From Rubrobacter sp. (GTDB lineage: Bacteria > Actinomycetota > Rubrobacteria > Rubrobacterales > Rubrobacteraceae), in assembly GCA_013815485.1 (NCBI GenBank), contig JACDGB010000100.1, positions 1 to 6,694 on the forward strand: a stretch of DNA of 6,694 bases. The letters are read 5' to 3'. This document shows positions 1 to 5,440 of the stretch, piece after piece (the stretch's first letter is position 1; each line of letters begins with the position of its first letter). The position numbers and the translations under genes were made by a program. The notes beneath the pieces were generated by a model. The model searched no databases and was not told the origin of the DNA. It was given only the letters and a program-made list of their open reading frames with translations.

Positions 1-169
1 GGTGTTCGTTCCGACGGCCCGCAACGTCCAAAGGGAAGAGGGGTAGGCGGCTTCCCAGCAAACCCGACAGTGTCGGGTTCTTCGAGAAGGCCATCGCTCG
101 CGCCAACTAGCGCCGTTTCACCGGCTGCGACCCTAGTCGTGGCCTTGCACGGGCGAAGGCAGCGTCCGT
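1..169. other. Non-coding or gene-end segment downstream of the Crp/Fnr gene
   Basis: No convincing complete gene is visible here. One plus-strand frame is open from the window edge to a TAG at 108-110, ending in residues like KPDSVGFFEKAIARAN. It could be the last codons of a gene entering from the left, but I do not recognise it and its first part is arginine-rich and unconvincing. On the minus strand this is the 3' flank of the regulator gene that ends at 170. The only clear structure is the inverted repeat at 61-79, listed separately. Confidence 0.35.
61..79. repeat. Perfect 9-bp inverted repeat (possible terminator or operator)
   Basis: AACCCGACA and TGTCGGGTT are exact reverse complements separated by one G. 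As RNA it would form an 8-bp stem with a 3-nt AGT loop. It lies about 90 bp beyond the stop of the minus-strand Crp/Fnr gene, so it could be a transcription terminator for that gene. However, only a short T run follows the stem on that strand (GGGTTTGC), so it is not a classical U-tract terminator. The near-zero spacer would also suit a dimeric DNA-binding protein. The symmetry is seen directly; the function is a guess. Confidence 0.4.
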
Positions 170-862
170 TCACCCGGCGGCCCGTTCAAGGGCTGCAACG
201 TCCTTGACGTAGATGCGCCGGTGCCTCAGCTTCACGGCCCCGGCTTTTTGCAGCCTGGTGAAGGCCCTGGTGACGCTTTCGCGGCTGGAGCCGACCATAG
301 TGGCCAACTGCCGGTGGGTGTATTGGGTGGGTATCCGAGGACCTTCGGGAGCCATGATGCCCTCGCTCTCGACAAGTTGGAGAATAAGGTTCGCCAGGCG
401 GGCAGGGACGTCCTTGATGCCGATATCCTCCAGCCGGGTCTCGCACAGGCGCAGCCGCTCGCTCAGGACGCGTATCATCCGCATGCCCACATCCGGGTTC
501 TCTCGTATGAGGTGCTCCAGGTCCTCGCTCTTCAGGATGCAGATGTCGGACGGCTCCGTGGCCTCCGCGTACGCCTCCCGTAGCCGCTGGGCCGTGAGCG
601 CCATCTCCCCGAACATGGTCCCGGCTTCCACCACGGCGAGCGTGAACTCCCATCCGTCCGGGGTCACCTTGTATATTCTCACCCGTCCCTTCTTGAGCAT
701 GAAGAGTGCCTCGCTCCGGTCCCCCGGGCTGTAGAAGATCCGGCCCTGCTCCACGTGCGTGTCCGGAACGCGCCAGCTGAACTCCTCCAACTCTTCCTCC
801 GAAAGGGGTTCGAGGACGTCTACCATGGAGAGGAGCCGTATCTTTTCCTTCGGTAGTAGCAT
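170..862 (-). CDS. Crp/Fnr-family transcriptional regulator
   Basis: This 230-aa protein has the normal Crp/Fnr length and layout. An N-terminal cyclic-nucleotide-type beta-barrel spans about residues 14-125 (SPGDRSEALFMLKKGRVRIY, then FGEMAL at 84-89), followed by a long dimerisation helix (about 125-150). A C-terminal winged helix-turn-helix at about 155-220 has recognition helix SSRESVTRAFTRL with the R194-E195...R199 pattern typical of DNA contact. The phosphate-binding cassette is not canonical: GEMAL is present, but the following R-[AS]-[AT] segment reads RLREAYA, so cAMP binding is doubtful. Only two cysteines are seen (C108, C140) and there is no N-terminal cluster, so it is unlikely to be an Fe-S oxygen sensor like FNR. 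The ATG start is preceded by AAGGAGG (minus strand, 874-880). The gene diverges from redox-protective genes, which are its likely targets. The ligand is unknown. Confidence 0.93.
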   Translation of the reverse strand: MLLPKEKIRLLSMVDVLEPLSEEELEEFSWRVPDTHVEQGRIFYSPGDRSEALFMLKKGRVRIYKVTPDGWEFTLAVVEAGTMFGEMALTAQRLREAYAEATEPSDICILKSEDLEHLIRENPDVGMRMIRVLSERLRLCETRLEDIGIKDVPARLANLILQLVESEGIMAPEGPRIPTQYTHRQLATMVGSSRESVTRAFTRLQKAGAVKLRHRRIYVKDVAALERAAG

Positions 863-892
863 TTGCGCCTCTGCCTCCTTCCAAGTCTCTGA

Positions 893-898
893 ATACTA
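893..898 (-). promoter_or_regulatory. Probable -10 element of the Crp/Fnr gene
   Basis: On the minus strand this reads TAGTAT, a good match to TATAAT, about 31 bp upstream of the ATG and just upstream of the AAGGAGG ribosome site. No good -35 hexamer sits 17 bp upstream; that place is overlapped by the imperfect palindrome at 907-922. This arrangement suits a promoter controlled by a bound regulator, possibly the Crp/Fnr protein itself. Confidence 0.4.
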
Positions 899-906
899 TG
901 CATTTT

Positions 907-922
907 AGTGACGCACGACACT
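907..922. promoter_or_regulatory. Imperfect palindrome, candidate Crp/Fnr operator
   Basis: AGTGACGCACGACACT has two-fold symmetry of the form AGTGnCGnnCGnCACT, with 12 of 16 positions symmetric. Its half-sites begin with GTG and end with CAC, similar in style to Crp/Fnr half-sites (TGTGA/TCACA) but not matching them. It lies in the divergent spacer between the regulator gene and the DsrE-like gene, overlapping the expected -35 zone of the regulator's promoter. Autoregulation and control of the divergent operon are inferences from position. Confidence 0.4.
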
Positions 923-981
923 TCATTCTATTCGCCGTCCCCCAATAATGCCTCGTGAGCGACGGAGAGAGGAGATTGTGG

Positions 982-1233
982 ATGGCAAACGTGGCGCTGG
1001 TGGTCTTTGCGGACACGGAGACGCACGCGGACACGGGCCGCGTTGCCAACGCTTTGACGGCCGCAAAAGAGTTCAAGGACGCTAACGACGAAGTTGCCCT
1101 CGTCTTCGACGGGGCTGGAACCAGGTGGATCGGCGAACTCTCCCGAACCTCTTCTAAGTCTCCGACGGCTCCGCCCAACTGCCGGCACAGCAGCCGTGGC
1201 CCGAGGATAAGCGATGAAGCCCGAGGTCGGTAG
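982..1233 (+). pseudogene. DsrE-like protein, C-terminal half lost (probable remnant)
   Basis: The first 54 residues (MANVALVVFADTETH..., then VFDGAGTRWIGEL at about 41-53) look like the N-terminal part of small DsrE-fold proteins: a first beta strand, a helix rich in A/N/K (ANALTAAKEF), and a second strand ending in the FDGAGT turn. Members I recall are about 110-120 aa and carry a cysteine motif in the second half. Here residues 55-83 (RTSSKSPTAPP... to RGR) look random, and the frame ends at TAG, giving only 83 aa. I saw no continuation in the other plus-strand frames. Start chosen at ATG 982 with GGAG 7 nt upstream; an in-frame GTG at 955 has no such site. DUF417 follows 28 nt later, so they are likely co-transcribed. 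A functional short protein is possible but less likely than a truncated gene. Confidence 0.6.
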
Positions 1234-1261
1234 GGCAAGTCTGGTCGAAAGGAGTCCTGGC

Positions 1262-1744
1262 ATGAACACGAGAAACGTCGCGGCGAGGCTAGAGGGGAGC
1301 GGATCGGAACTGAAGCTCGAAGCCGCGGGCAGGGTCGTCCTCCGCTCCGCGCTGGCGGGAACCCTATTGTGGGTCGGGGCGCTGAAGTTCGCAGAATACG
1401 AGGCCGAGAATATACAACCCATGGTCTCCACAAGCCCGCTCTTTTCGTGGATCAACAGGAGGATGGGCGCGCAGAAGACCGCGCGGCTCATAGGGATCAC
1501 GGAGATAGTGCTGGGCACGCTGATCGCCGCGAGACCGCTTTCGCCGAGAGCTTCGGCGCTCGGCAGCCTCGGGGCCATCGCGATGTTCCTCACCACCCTC
1601 AGTTTCCTCCGTACGATGCCGGGGGTTTTGCAGGAAGACCACGGGTTTCCGGCGCTCTCTCTGGAGGGGCAGTTCCTGGCTAAAGACGGCGTGCTGCTCG
1701 GGGCGGCGATCCTGACGGCCGCCGAGTCGCTGCGGGCCGCCTGA
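1262..1744 (+). CDS. DUF417 family membrane protein (RclC/YkgB-like)
   Basis: This 160-aa integral membrane protein has four predicted helices at about residues 24-42, 75-92, 98-117 and 138-155. Family hallmarks are visible: LLWVGALKFAEYEAENIQP (36-53), with the G-L-K-F-x-x-Y-E-A pattern, the following SPLFSW, and FLTTLSFL (109-116) and FLAKDGVLLGAA (138-149) near the C-terminus. E. coli RclC (YkgB) of this family belongs to the reactive-chlorine resistance operon; its biochemical role is unsettled. Start chosen at ATG 1262 because AAAGGAG lies 7 nt upstream; an in-frame ATG at 1214 would add 16 residues but has no good ribosome site. It sits between a DsrE-like gene and an OsmC-family gene, which fits a role in oxidant defence. 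Membership is from recognition of motifs, not a search. Confidence 0.88.
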   Translation: MNTRNVAARLEGSGSELKLEAAGRVVLRSALAGTLLWVGALKFAEYEAENIQPMVSTSPLFSWINRRMGAQKTARLIGITEIVLGTLIAARPLSPRASALGSLGAIAMFLTTLSFLRTMPGVLQEDHGFPALSLEGQFLAKDGVLLGAAILTAAESLRAA

Positions 1745-1799
1745 GACTAGCACTCACGCTGAGAATAGGGAAGACACGAGATTCAGAAAGGGGATATGA

Positions 1800-2270
1800 G
1801 TGGCTAACGTAGCCTACGTTTCGCGGGTGAAGGTGGAGCCGGTGGAGGGGAAGATCCGGCGGGCGCAACTCCCCGCCGAGGAGGAGCCGATCCTCTTCGG
1901 GGTTCACAGCGAGGTCGCCGAGCACTACGGTGTCTCCCCCGATGCCGAGGAGTCGCACTCTTCGACGCTTGACTATCTGGTCGCGGCGGCCGGCGGGTGA
2001 CTGCTTGGCACCTTTGCCGGCGCGCTGGCGGCGCGTCAAGTTTCCTTCGATGAGGAGAGCTTCTACGCCGATACCATAGGGGAGATAGAGAACGAGAACA
2101 AGGTGCTGGTGGTCAAGAGGATCACTACTACTTTTCATCTCGCCGCGGACGAGAAAGACCGCGAGACCATAGAGCGCGTACTCGGCGTGTACGCCGACAG
2201 CTGTCCGGTCGCCCAGTCTATCAAGGACAGCATCGAGATCACTAGCAAGCTGGACCTTGCTGCCAAATAG
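1800..2270 (+). CDS. OsmC/Ohr-family peroxidase with in-frame TGA at the catalytic cysteine (candidate selenoprotein)
   Basis: Read through one TGA (1998-2000), this frame gives 156 residues, about normal for the OsmC family (thiol peroxidases reducing organic hydroperoxides). The first 66 residues contain LPAEEEPILFGVHSEV and end in STLDYLVAAAGG. Next comes the TGA, then LLGTFAGALAARQV and a further 89 codons with no frameshift, ending at TAG 2268. In OsmC proteins the residue after AAAGG/AxAG is the peroxidatic cysteine (C59 in E. coli OsmC), and the second conserved cysteine is about 65 residues later. Here position 67 is the TGA and C135 lies in SCPVAQS, a spacing of 68. The TGA therefore replaces exactly the reactive residue, and the partner cysteine is kept. 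The GTG start has AAAGGGG 6 nt upstream. Alternatives are a nonsense mutation or a sequencing error (TGC or TGT to TGA). A gene caller would give only the first 66 residues. Confidence 0.8.
2004..2040 (+). promoter_or_regulatory. Candidate bacterial SECIS element
   Basis: Downstream of the in-frame TGA, positions 2019-2025 (GGCGCGC) pair with 2031-2037 (GCGCGUC) to form a 7-bp stem including one G-U pair, with a 5-nt loop UGGCG at 2026-2030. The loop starts 25 nt after the TGA and has G as its second base. These agree with the usual description of bacterial SECIS: apical loop about 16-37 nt after UGA with a G in its first two positions. An outer pairing CUU/AAG (2004-2006 with 2038-2040) could extend it. 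An alternative fold pairs 2016-2019 with 2029-2032 and puts a G first in a 9-nt loop. The region is GC-rich coding sequence, so a hairpin alone is weak evidence; folding energy was estimated only by eye. Confidence 0.5.
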
Positions 2271-2510
2271 CCAGCCCGGCTTGGAGGCTCTTAGTAAGGC
2301 AAGTACCTCAGTACCAGAAAGGTGGTGGGCCATCGTGAGAGCCAACCCGCGCGTCCCGATGCACGTCGGCAAAGATAGGCGTGGTGCCGGTGGGTGTGCT
2401 CCTGGCTTCCGTCCTCGGCCCGCTCTCGGGCAGAAAGCCGTGGCGAGGATCTCTAGACCTCTTCTAGCAAGAACAGATCCCACTAGCGCAAGAGCTTCGT
2501 TTCGCGGATT
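2271..2510 (+). other. Gene-poor spacer with a possible coding remnant
   Basis: No intact gene is apparent. One short plus-strand stretch at about 2390-2470 reads IGVVPVGVLLASVLGPLSG, a membrane-helix-like run ending at a TAG. It could join an upstream ATG at 2359 (MHVGK) only if one base were removed around 2371-2377. This would fit another frameshifted small membrane protein, but the evidence is thin. No terminator with a T tract was seen after the OsmC stop. Confidence 0.25.
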
Positions 2511-2855
2511 ATGACACGTTATCGGAAGAACCTGCGTACGACGGTTGGCTCGAGCGCCGCTCCCTACGGGTACACGTTGGCGACCTGGACCACCGGGGCC
2601 GTGCTCACGAACGCCCGCGGGATCCCGGACGCGCTCGCCGCGCTCGCGTTTATGGTCGTCGCGGCCATGCTAGTCTTCGCCTTCGTCGGGGCGCTCGCCT
2701 TCGGTCGCGTAACCAGGCACTTTGACCGGGACCGCGGGGAAGCCCCGCTCGTGTGGGGAAGCGTCCACTTCTTCTCCGTAGGTTTGCGATCGGGGTAGCG
2801 GAGCTCGTGGCTCGCTACGTGGAGGGCTTCGTCGCGGTTGCTCGCGGCCGGCAAA
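2511..2855 (+). pseudogene. Small membrane protein gene, frameshifted
   Basis: The ATG at 2511 opens a 95-residue frame beginning MTRYRKNLRTTVGSS, with hydrophobic stretches at about 18-34 and 41-66 (ALAALAFMVVAAMLVFAFVG) and then HFFSVGL before a stop at 2796-2798. In the neighbouring frame, starting at about 2786, the sequence continues as AIGVAELVARYVEGFVAVA, a plausible next helix. This points to loss of one base near 2783-2786. The continuation then merges into the flavoprotein fragment at about 2855, so the membrane protein also lacks its end. No good ribosome site precedes the ATG. I do not recognise a named family. A sequencing error could explain the frameshift but not the fusion. 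Confidence 0.55.
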
Positions 2856-2863
2856 AGGTTGCG

Positions 2864-3125
2864 GTCGGCAAGAAGGTCGCGGTCGTCGAGAGGGAGTTGA
2901 TCGGGGGCGAGTGCGCCTACTGGGCGTGCATCCCCTCGAAGACGCTCCTCCGGCCGCCCGAGGCCCGGAGCGAGGCGAGCAGGGCCTTCGGGCCTGGTAC
3001 GCTCACCCTCGATTTGGAGGAGGTCTTCGACTACCGGGATTCCATGATCCGCAACCTCGGCGACTCGGATCAGGTGATAACCTACGAAGAGAAGGACGCC
3101 ACGGCCATAAAGGGAGACGCTGTTC
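2864..3125 (+). pseudogene. Flavin disulfide reductase fragment (dihydrolipoamide/mercuric reductase type)
   Basis: About 87 codons encode an internal piece of a class I pyridine nucleotide-disulfide oxidoreductase. GKKVAVVERELIGGEC leads into the redox-active motif CAYWACIPSK, with the paired cysteines (CxxxxC) intact, then LLRPPEARSEA, and later YEEKDATAIKGDA, matching the region before the NAD domain. The N-terminal FAD-binding GxGxxG loop is missing; the sequence instead joins upstream to membrane-protein codons in the same frame. The C-terminal FAD, NAD and dimerisation domains (more than 300 residues in intact members) are also missing. After about 3120 the frame reads arginine-rich nonsense and stops at 3197-3199. 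It cannot be an active enzyme. The original enzyme would have used NAD(P)H and FAD to reduce a disulfide or metal. Confidence 0.8.
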
Positions 3126-3299
3126 GTGGACGGCGGGATGGCCTTCTACCTGGCCTTCGAAGGAGATGGTGGGGAGAGTATTTCCTCTGCGACGATTGAG
3201 TATGAAAAAGGAAAGATCGAATCCGGGTTTCCAAACCGGCTGAAAACGGTGTCTGCTACGGGTTTTTGGCTCAAGGAGGAGAATGTGCCAGTCGGCTAA
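3126..3299 (+). CDS. 57-codon orphan ORF, function unknown
   Basis: A frame from GTG 3126 (in-frame ATG at 3138) to TAA 3297-3299 encodes a 57-aa protein with an ordered look: AFYLAFEGDGG, SSATIEYEKGK, SGFPNRLKTV and ATGFWLKEENVPVG. AAGGGAG lies 10 nt before the GTG. Its codons use more A/T in third positions (ATT, TAT, AAA, TTT, GGA) than neighbouring genes, suggesting a different origin. It begins where the flavoprotein fragment ends and overlaps the histidine kinase start by 17 nt, so it may be translationally coupled to the kinase. It could equally be the 3' end of a gene whose 5' part was deleted during the rearrangement. I do not recognise the family. Confidence 0.4.
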   Translation: MDGGMAFYLAFEGDGGESISSATIEYEKGKIESGFPNRLKTVSATGFWLKEENVPVG

Positions 3300-4560
3300 C
3301 CCAACACTGCCAGCGGAGCCGAGGCCGCACCGTTTCCTGGACCGTGCGCTCCTGGGGCTGGAGTGGGGTAGTCTCGCGGCGATGCTGTTGATCACGCTCG
3401 TGCAACCCATAAACGGGCGCACGGGACTCCCGACCTGGCAGCTCATACTGCTGTTCGCCGCATACCTCCTGCTCGTCGAGTTGCTCCGGCATCTGGTACG
3501 ACGGCTCCACCCCTTCGCCTACAAGTACGCGCTGGGCGTACCGGTGAGCGGCCTGATCTACTTCCTCGGCGCGGAACCGGGCGGCCCGCTCTTCGTTCTC
3601 TTCTTCCTGACCGGCGTCTGTGCGACGGCCACCTCGACGTTGCGAGGCGGCCTGCTCTACACCGCCAGCGTCGCAGTGCTCACGGTGATCATCGACCCTA
3701 CGTTCCCCGGGTGGTCTCCCGCCGAAGGCGACGTCCGGGATCTGGGCGCCCGGCTGATCTTGCTTTGCGTCTTTGGGGTTGGCACCGCCGTCTTGAGGCG
3801 GCGGCTCGCGCTGGAGCAGGAGGCGGCCGGTCGGGCCCGCGGGGAGAGCGAGCGGCTGGGAGAGATCGACCGGCTCAGAGACCTCTTTATCTCCTCGGTC
3901 TCCCACGACCTGCGCACGCCGCTCACCGCGACCCGAGCTGGGCTGGGCTTGCTGCGGACGAGCGCGGTCGGGCGGCTGCGGGCCGACGAGCGGGATCTGC
4001 TGGACAACGTGCGCCGCAACATCGACCGTCTCGGCATGCTCATCGATGATCTCCTCGCCTACAACCAGCTGGAGGCTGGAACACTGCGCCTCGACCGCGA
4101 GCCGCTCGATCTGCGCGCCGTCGTTACCGAGGCGATGTCCTCGATGCATCCCCTGATCCAGGAGAAGGGACAGATCCTGGAGGTCGATCTGCCGGAACCG
4201 CTGCCCGGCGAGGGCGACCCGCGGCGGCTGGAGCAGGTGGTCGTGAACGTGCTGGCGAACGCCTACCTGCACACCCCCAAGGGCATACGTATCGGCATCT
4301 CCGGTCGGATCTCGGGTAGTCAAGTGTCGCTGTCGGTGAGCGACACCGGTCCCGGGATCCCGCAGGGGGAACTGGAAGCCATCTTCCGGCGTTTCCACCG
4401 CCTCGAGCCCGCGCGGGGCGGCTCCGGTCTGGGGCTGGCGATCGCCAGGGGTATCGTCGAGCTCCACGGGGGGCGGATCCGGGCCGAGAGCCGGCCTGGG
4501 GCAGGCACGACTTTCCATATCATCTTGCCAAGCGCGGAGAACGGAGGAACCAACCCATGA
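3283..4560 (+). CDS. Membrane sensor histidine kinase
   Basis: This 425-aa kinase has about six hydrophobic helices in residues 28-170 with very short loops and no sizeable extracytoplasmic domain. The signal may thus be sensed in or at the membrane. A short coiled segment (175-200) leads to the dimerisation/phosphoacceptor domain with H208 in SSVSHDLRTPL. The ATP-binding domain shows the N box (VVNVLANAYLHTP, 320-332), G1 box DTGPGIP (354-360), F box (FRRFHR, 368-373) and G2 box GGSGLGLAI (379-387). All catalytic motifs are intact. The ATG start has AAGGAGG only 3 nt upstream, which is tight but usable, and overlaps the end of the small upstream ORF. Its stop overlaps the regulator start (ATGA), so kinase and regulator are a coupled pair. 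The signal is unknown. Confidence 0.95.
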   Translation: MCQSANPTLPAEPRPHRFLDRALLGLEWGSLAAMLLITLVQPINGRTGLPTWQLILLFAAYLLLVELLRHLVRRLHPFAYKYALGVPVSGLIYFLGAEPGGPLFVLFFLTGVCATATSTLRGGLLYTASVAVLTVIIDPTFPGWSPAEGDVRDLGARLILLCVFGVGTAVLRRRLALEQEAAGRARGESERLGEIDRLRDLFISSVSHDLRTPLTATRAGLGLLRTSAVGRLRADERDLLDNVRRNIDRLGMLIDDLLAYNQLEAGTLRLDREPLDLRAVVTEAMSSMHPLIQEKGQILEVDLPEPLPGEGDPRRLEQVVVNVLANAYLHTPKGIRIGISGRISGSQVSLSVSDTGPGIPQGELEAIFRRFHRLEPARGGSGLGLAIARGIVELHGGRIRAESRPGAGTTFHIILPSAENGGTNP

Positions 4561-5252
4561 CGCTCAAGATGCTCATCGCGGAGGACGCCCGAGACGTTGC
4601 GGAGGTGGTCGCTTTCGGGATGCGCATGGTCTGGCCGGATTGCCACGTAACGGCCGCGGCGAACGGCGAGGAAGCGATCAAACGCTTCGGCGAGGAGCAG
4701 CCGGATCTCGTGGTGCTCGACGTGTCCATGCCGCCGCCCGACGGCTTCGAGGTGTGCCGGCGCATCCGCGAAATCTCCCAGGTTCCGATCCTGATGCTCA
4801 CCGTGCGCGACGGAACGCTCGACAAGGTGCGGGCGCTCGAGCTCGGTGCCGACGACTACCTGACCAAGCCCTTCGACCACCTCGAGCTACTGGCGCGCCT
4901 GCGGGCGCTCCTGCGACGGGCGAGCAGGCCGCCCGTAACGCCCGATCCGTGCATCGCAGTGGGCGACGTGTCGCTGGACTACGCCACCCGCGAAGTGCGG
5001 GTGCGCGGAGAGGTGGTCAAACTCACCTCCACCGAACGTCGTCTGCTGGAGGAGTTGGTGAGGCACCCAGGCACCGTGCTAACCCACCGGCACCTGCTAG
5101 AGCGGGTGTGGGGACCGGGGTACGTAGGCGACGCCCATTACCTGAAAGTGTTCGTGCGGCGCTTGCGCCGGAAGCTGGGCGATAATGCGGAGCGTCCCCG
5201 CTACATCCAGACCGAGTGGGGCATAGGGTATCGCTTTCTTCCTTCTCGTTAA
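4557..5252 (+). CDS. OmpR/PhoB-family response regulator
   Basis: This 231-aa protein has a receiver domain (about 4-120) with acidic pair E9/D10, phosphoacceptor D55 (VVLDVSMPPPDG), T82 and K104 (YLTKPFD). A C-terminal winged-helix domain (about 133-228) has TSTERRLLEELVRHPG, LERVWG, the recognition helix around HYLKVFVRRLRRKLGD, and the family-typical ending WGIGYRF. All phosphotransfer residues are present. It starts with ATG overlapping the kinase TGA by four bases, with GGAGG 9 nt upstream. The regulator should be phosphorylated by the kinase encoded just before it, then dimerise and bind direct repeats of about 10-11 bp period. Such a repeat array lies about 190 bp beyond its stop. KdpE is a similar regulator, but no kdp genes are seen, so no specific name is given. 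Confidence 0.96.
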   Translation: MTLKMLIAEDARDVAEVVAFGMRMVWPDCHVTAAANGEEAIKRFGEEQPDLVVLDVSMPPPDGFEVCRRIREISQVPILMLTVRDGTLDKVRALELGADDYLTKPFDHLELLARLRALLRRASRPPVTPDPCIAVGDVSLDYATREVRVRGEVVKLTSTERRLLEELVRHPGTVLTHRHLLERVWGPGYVGDAHYLKVFVRRLRRKLGDNAERPRYIQTEWGIGYRFLPSR

Positions 5253-5431
5253 TCGCCCAAGTCTGCGGTCACCAAGCAGGTCGCCCACCGCATAGCCGAG
5301 ACTCCCGAGCGTAGCGATACGGCCCATCCCGAAGAGCAACATCTCCGGTCGGTAGGCGCGAGCCCGCATCTGAAAAACAAGCTACGGTCGAAAGCGTTGC
5401 CGAAGAACGCCTCGACGATGCCGGTCGTCAA
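5253..5431 (-). pseudogene. Possible frameshifted gene remnant on the minus strand
   Basis: Two short minus-strand frames look like parts of one protein. From 5431 the first reads MTTGIVEAFFGNAFDRSLFF. From 5369 the second reads MRARAYRPEMLLFGMGRIAT and continues GSLGYAVGDLLGDRRLG. They are offset by one base at about 5370, and the second abuts the regulator's stop codon, beyond which it only shadows that gene. The mix of hydrophobic and charged residues is protein-like, but I cannot name the family and the region may simply be non-coding. The rest of this inter-gene stretch (5432-5577) holds the repeat array and the leader of the 74-aa gene. Confidence 0.25.
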
Positions 5432-5440
5432 ACTGTTCCC

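Noticed and set aside
1140..1233. Possible local inversion restoring the DsrE C-terminal cysteine motif
   Set aside because: The reverse strand reads HGCCAGSWAE, weakly like the expected cysteine-containing segment, but the flanks do not match and a stop follows. It is too weak to claim.
186..1433. A long 415-codon minus-strand frame across the regulator and the DsrE-like gene
   Set aside because: It is the shadow of the Crp/Fnr gene in another frame and of plus-strand genes. It is arginine/glycine/proline-rich without domains, and the Crp/Fnr frame is clearly the real one.
1680..2483. A 267-codon minus-strand frame antisense to the OsmC gene
   Set aside because: It mirrors real plus-strand codons and has no recognisable domain. 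The plus strand gives a convincing OsmC protein through the TGA.
2257..2514. An 85-codon plus-strand frame from TTG 2257
   Set aside because: It overlaps the OsmC end, lacks a ribosome site, and its R/P/G-rich sequence does not look like a protein.
3223..3239. Near-palindrome CCGGGTTT-CC-AAACCGG
   Set aside because: It lies inside the small ORF, has one unmatched base and a 2-nt centre that cannot form a hairpin loop, and there is no supporting context.
3271..4518. A 415-codon minus-strand frame opposite the histidine kinase
   Set aside because: It is rich in Q, R, P and E with no motif, and lies fully antisense to an intact kinase. This is typical of high-GC shadow frames.
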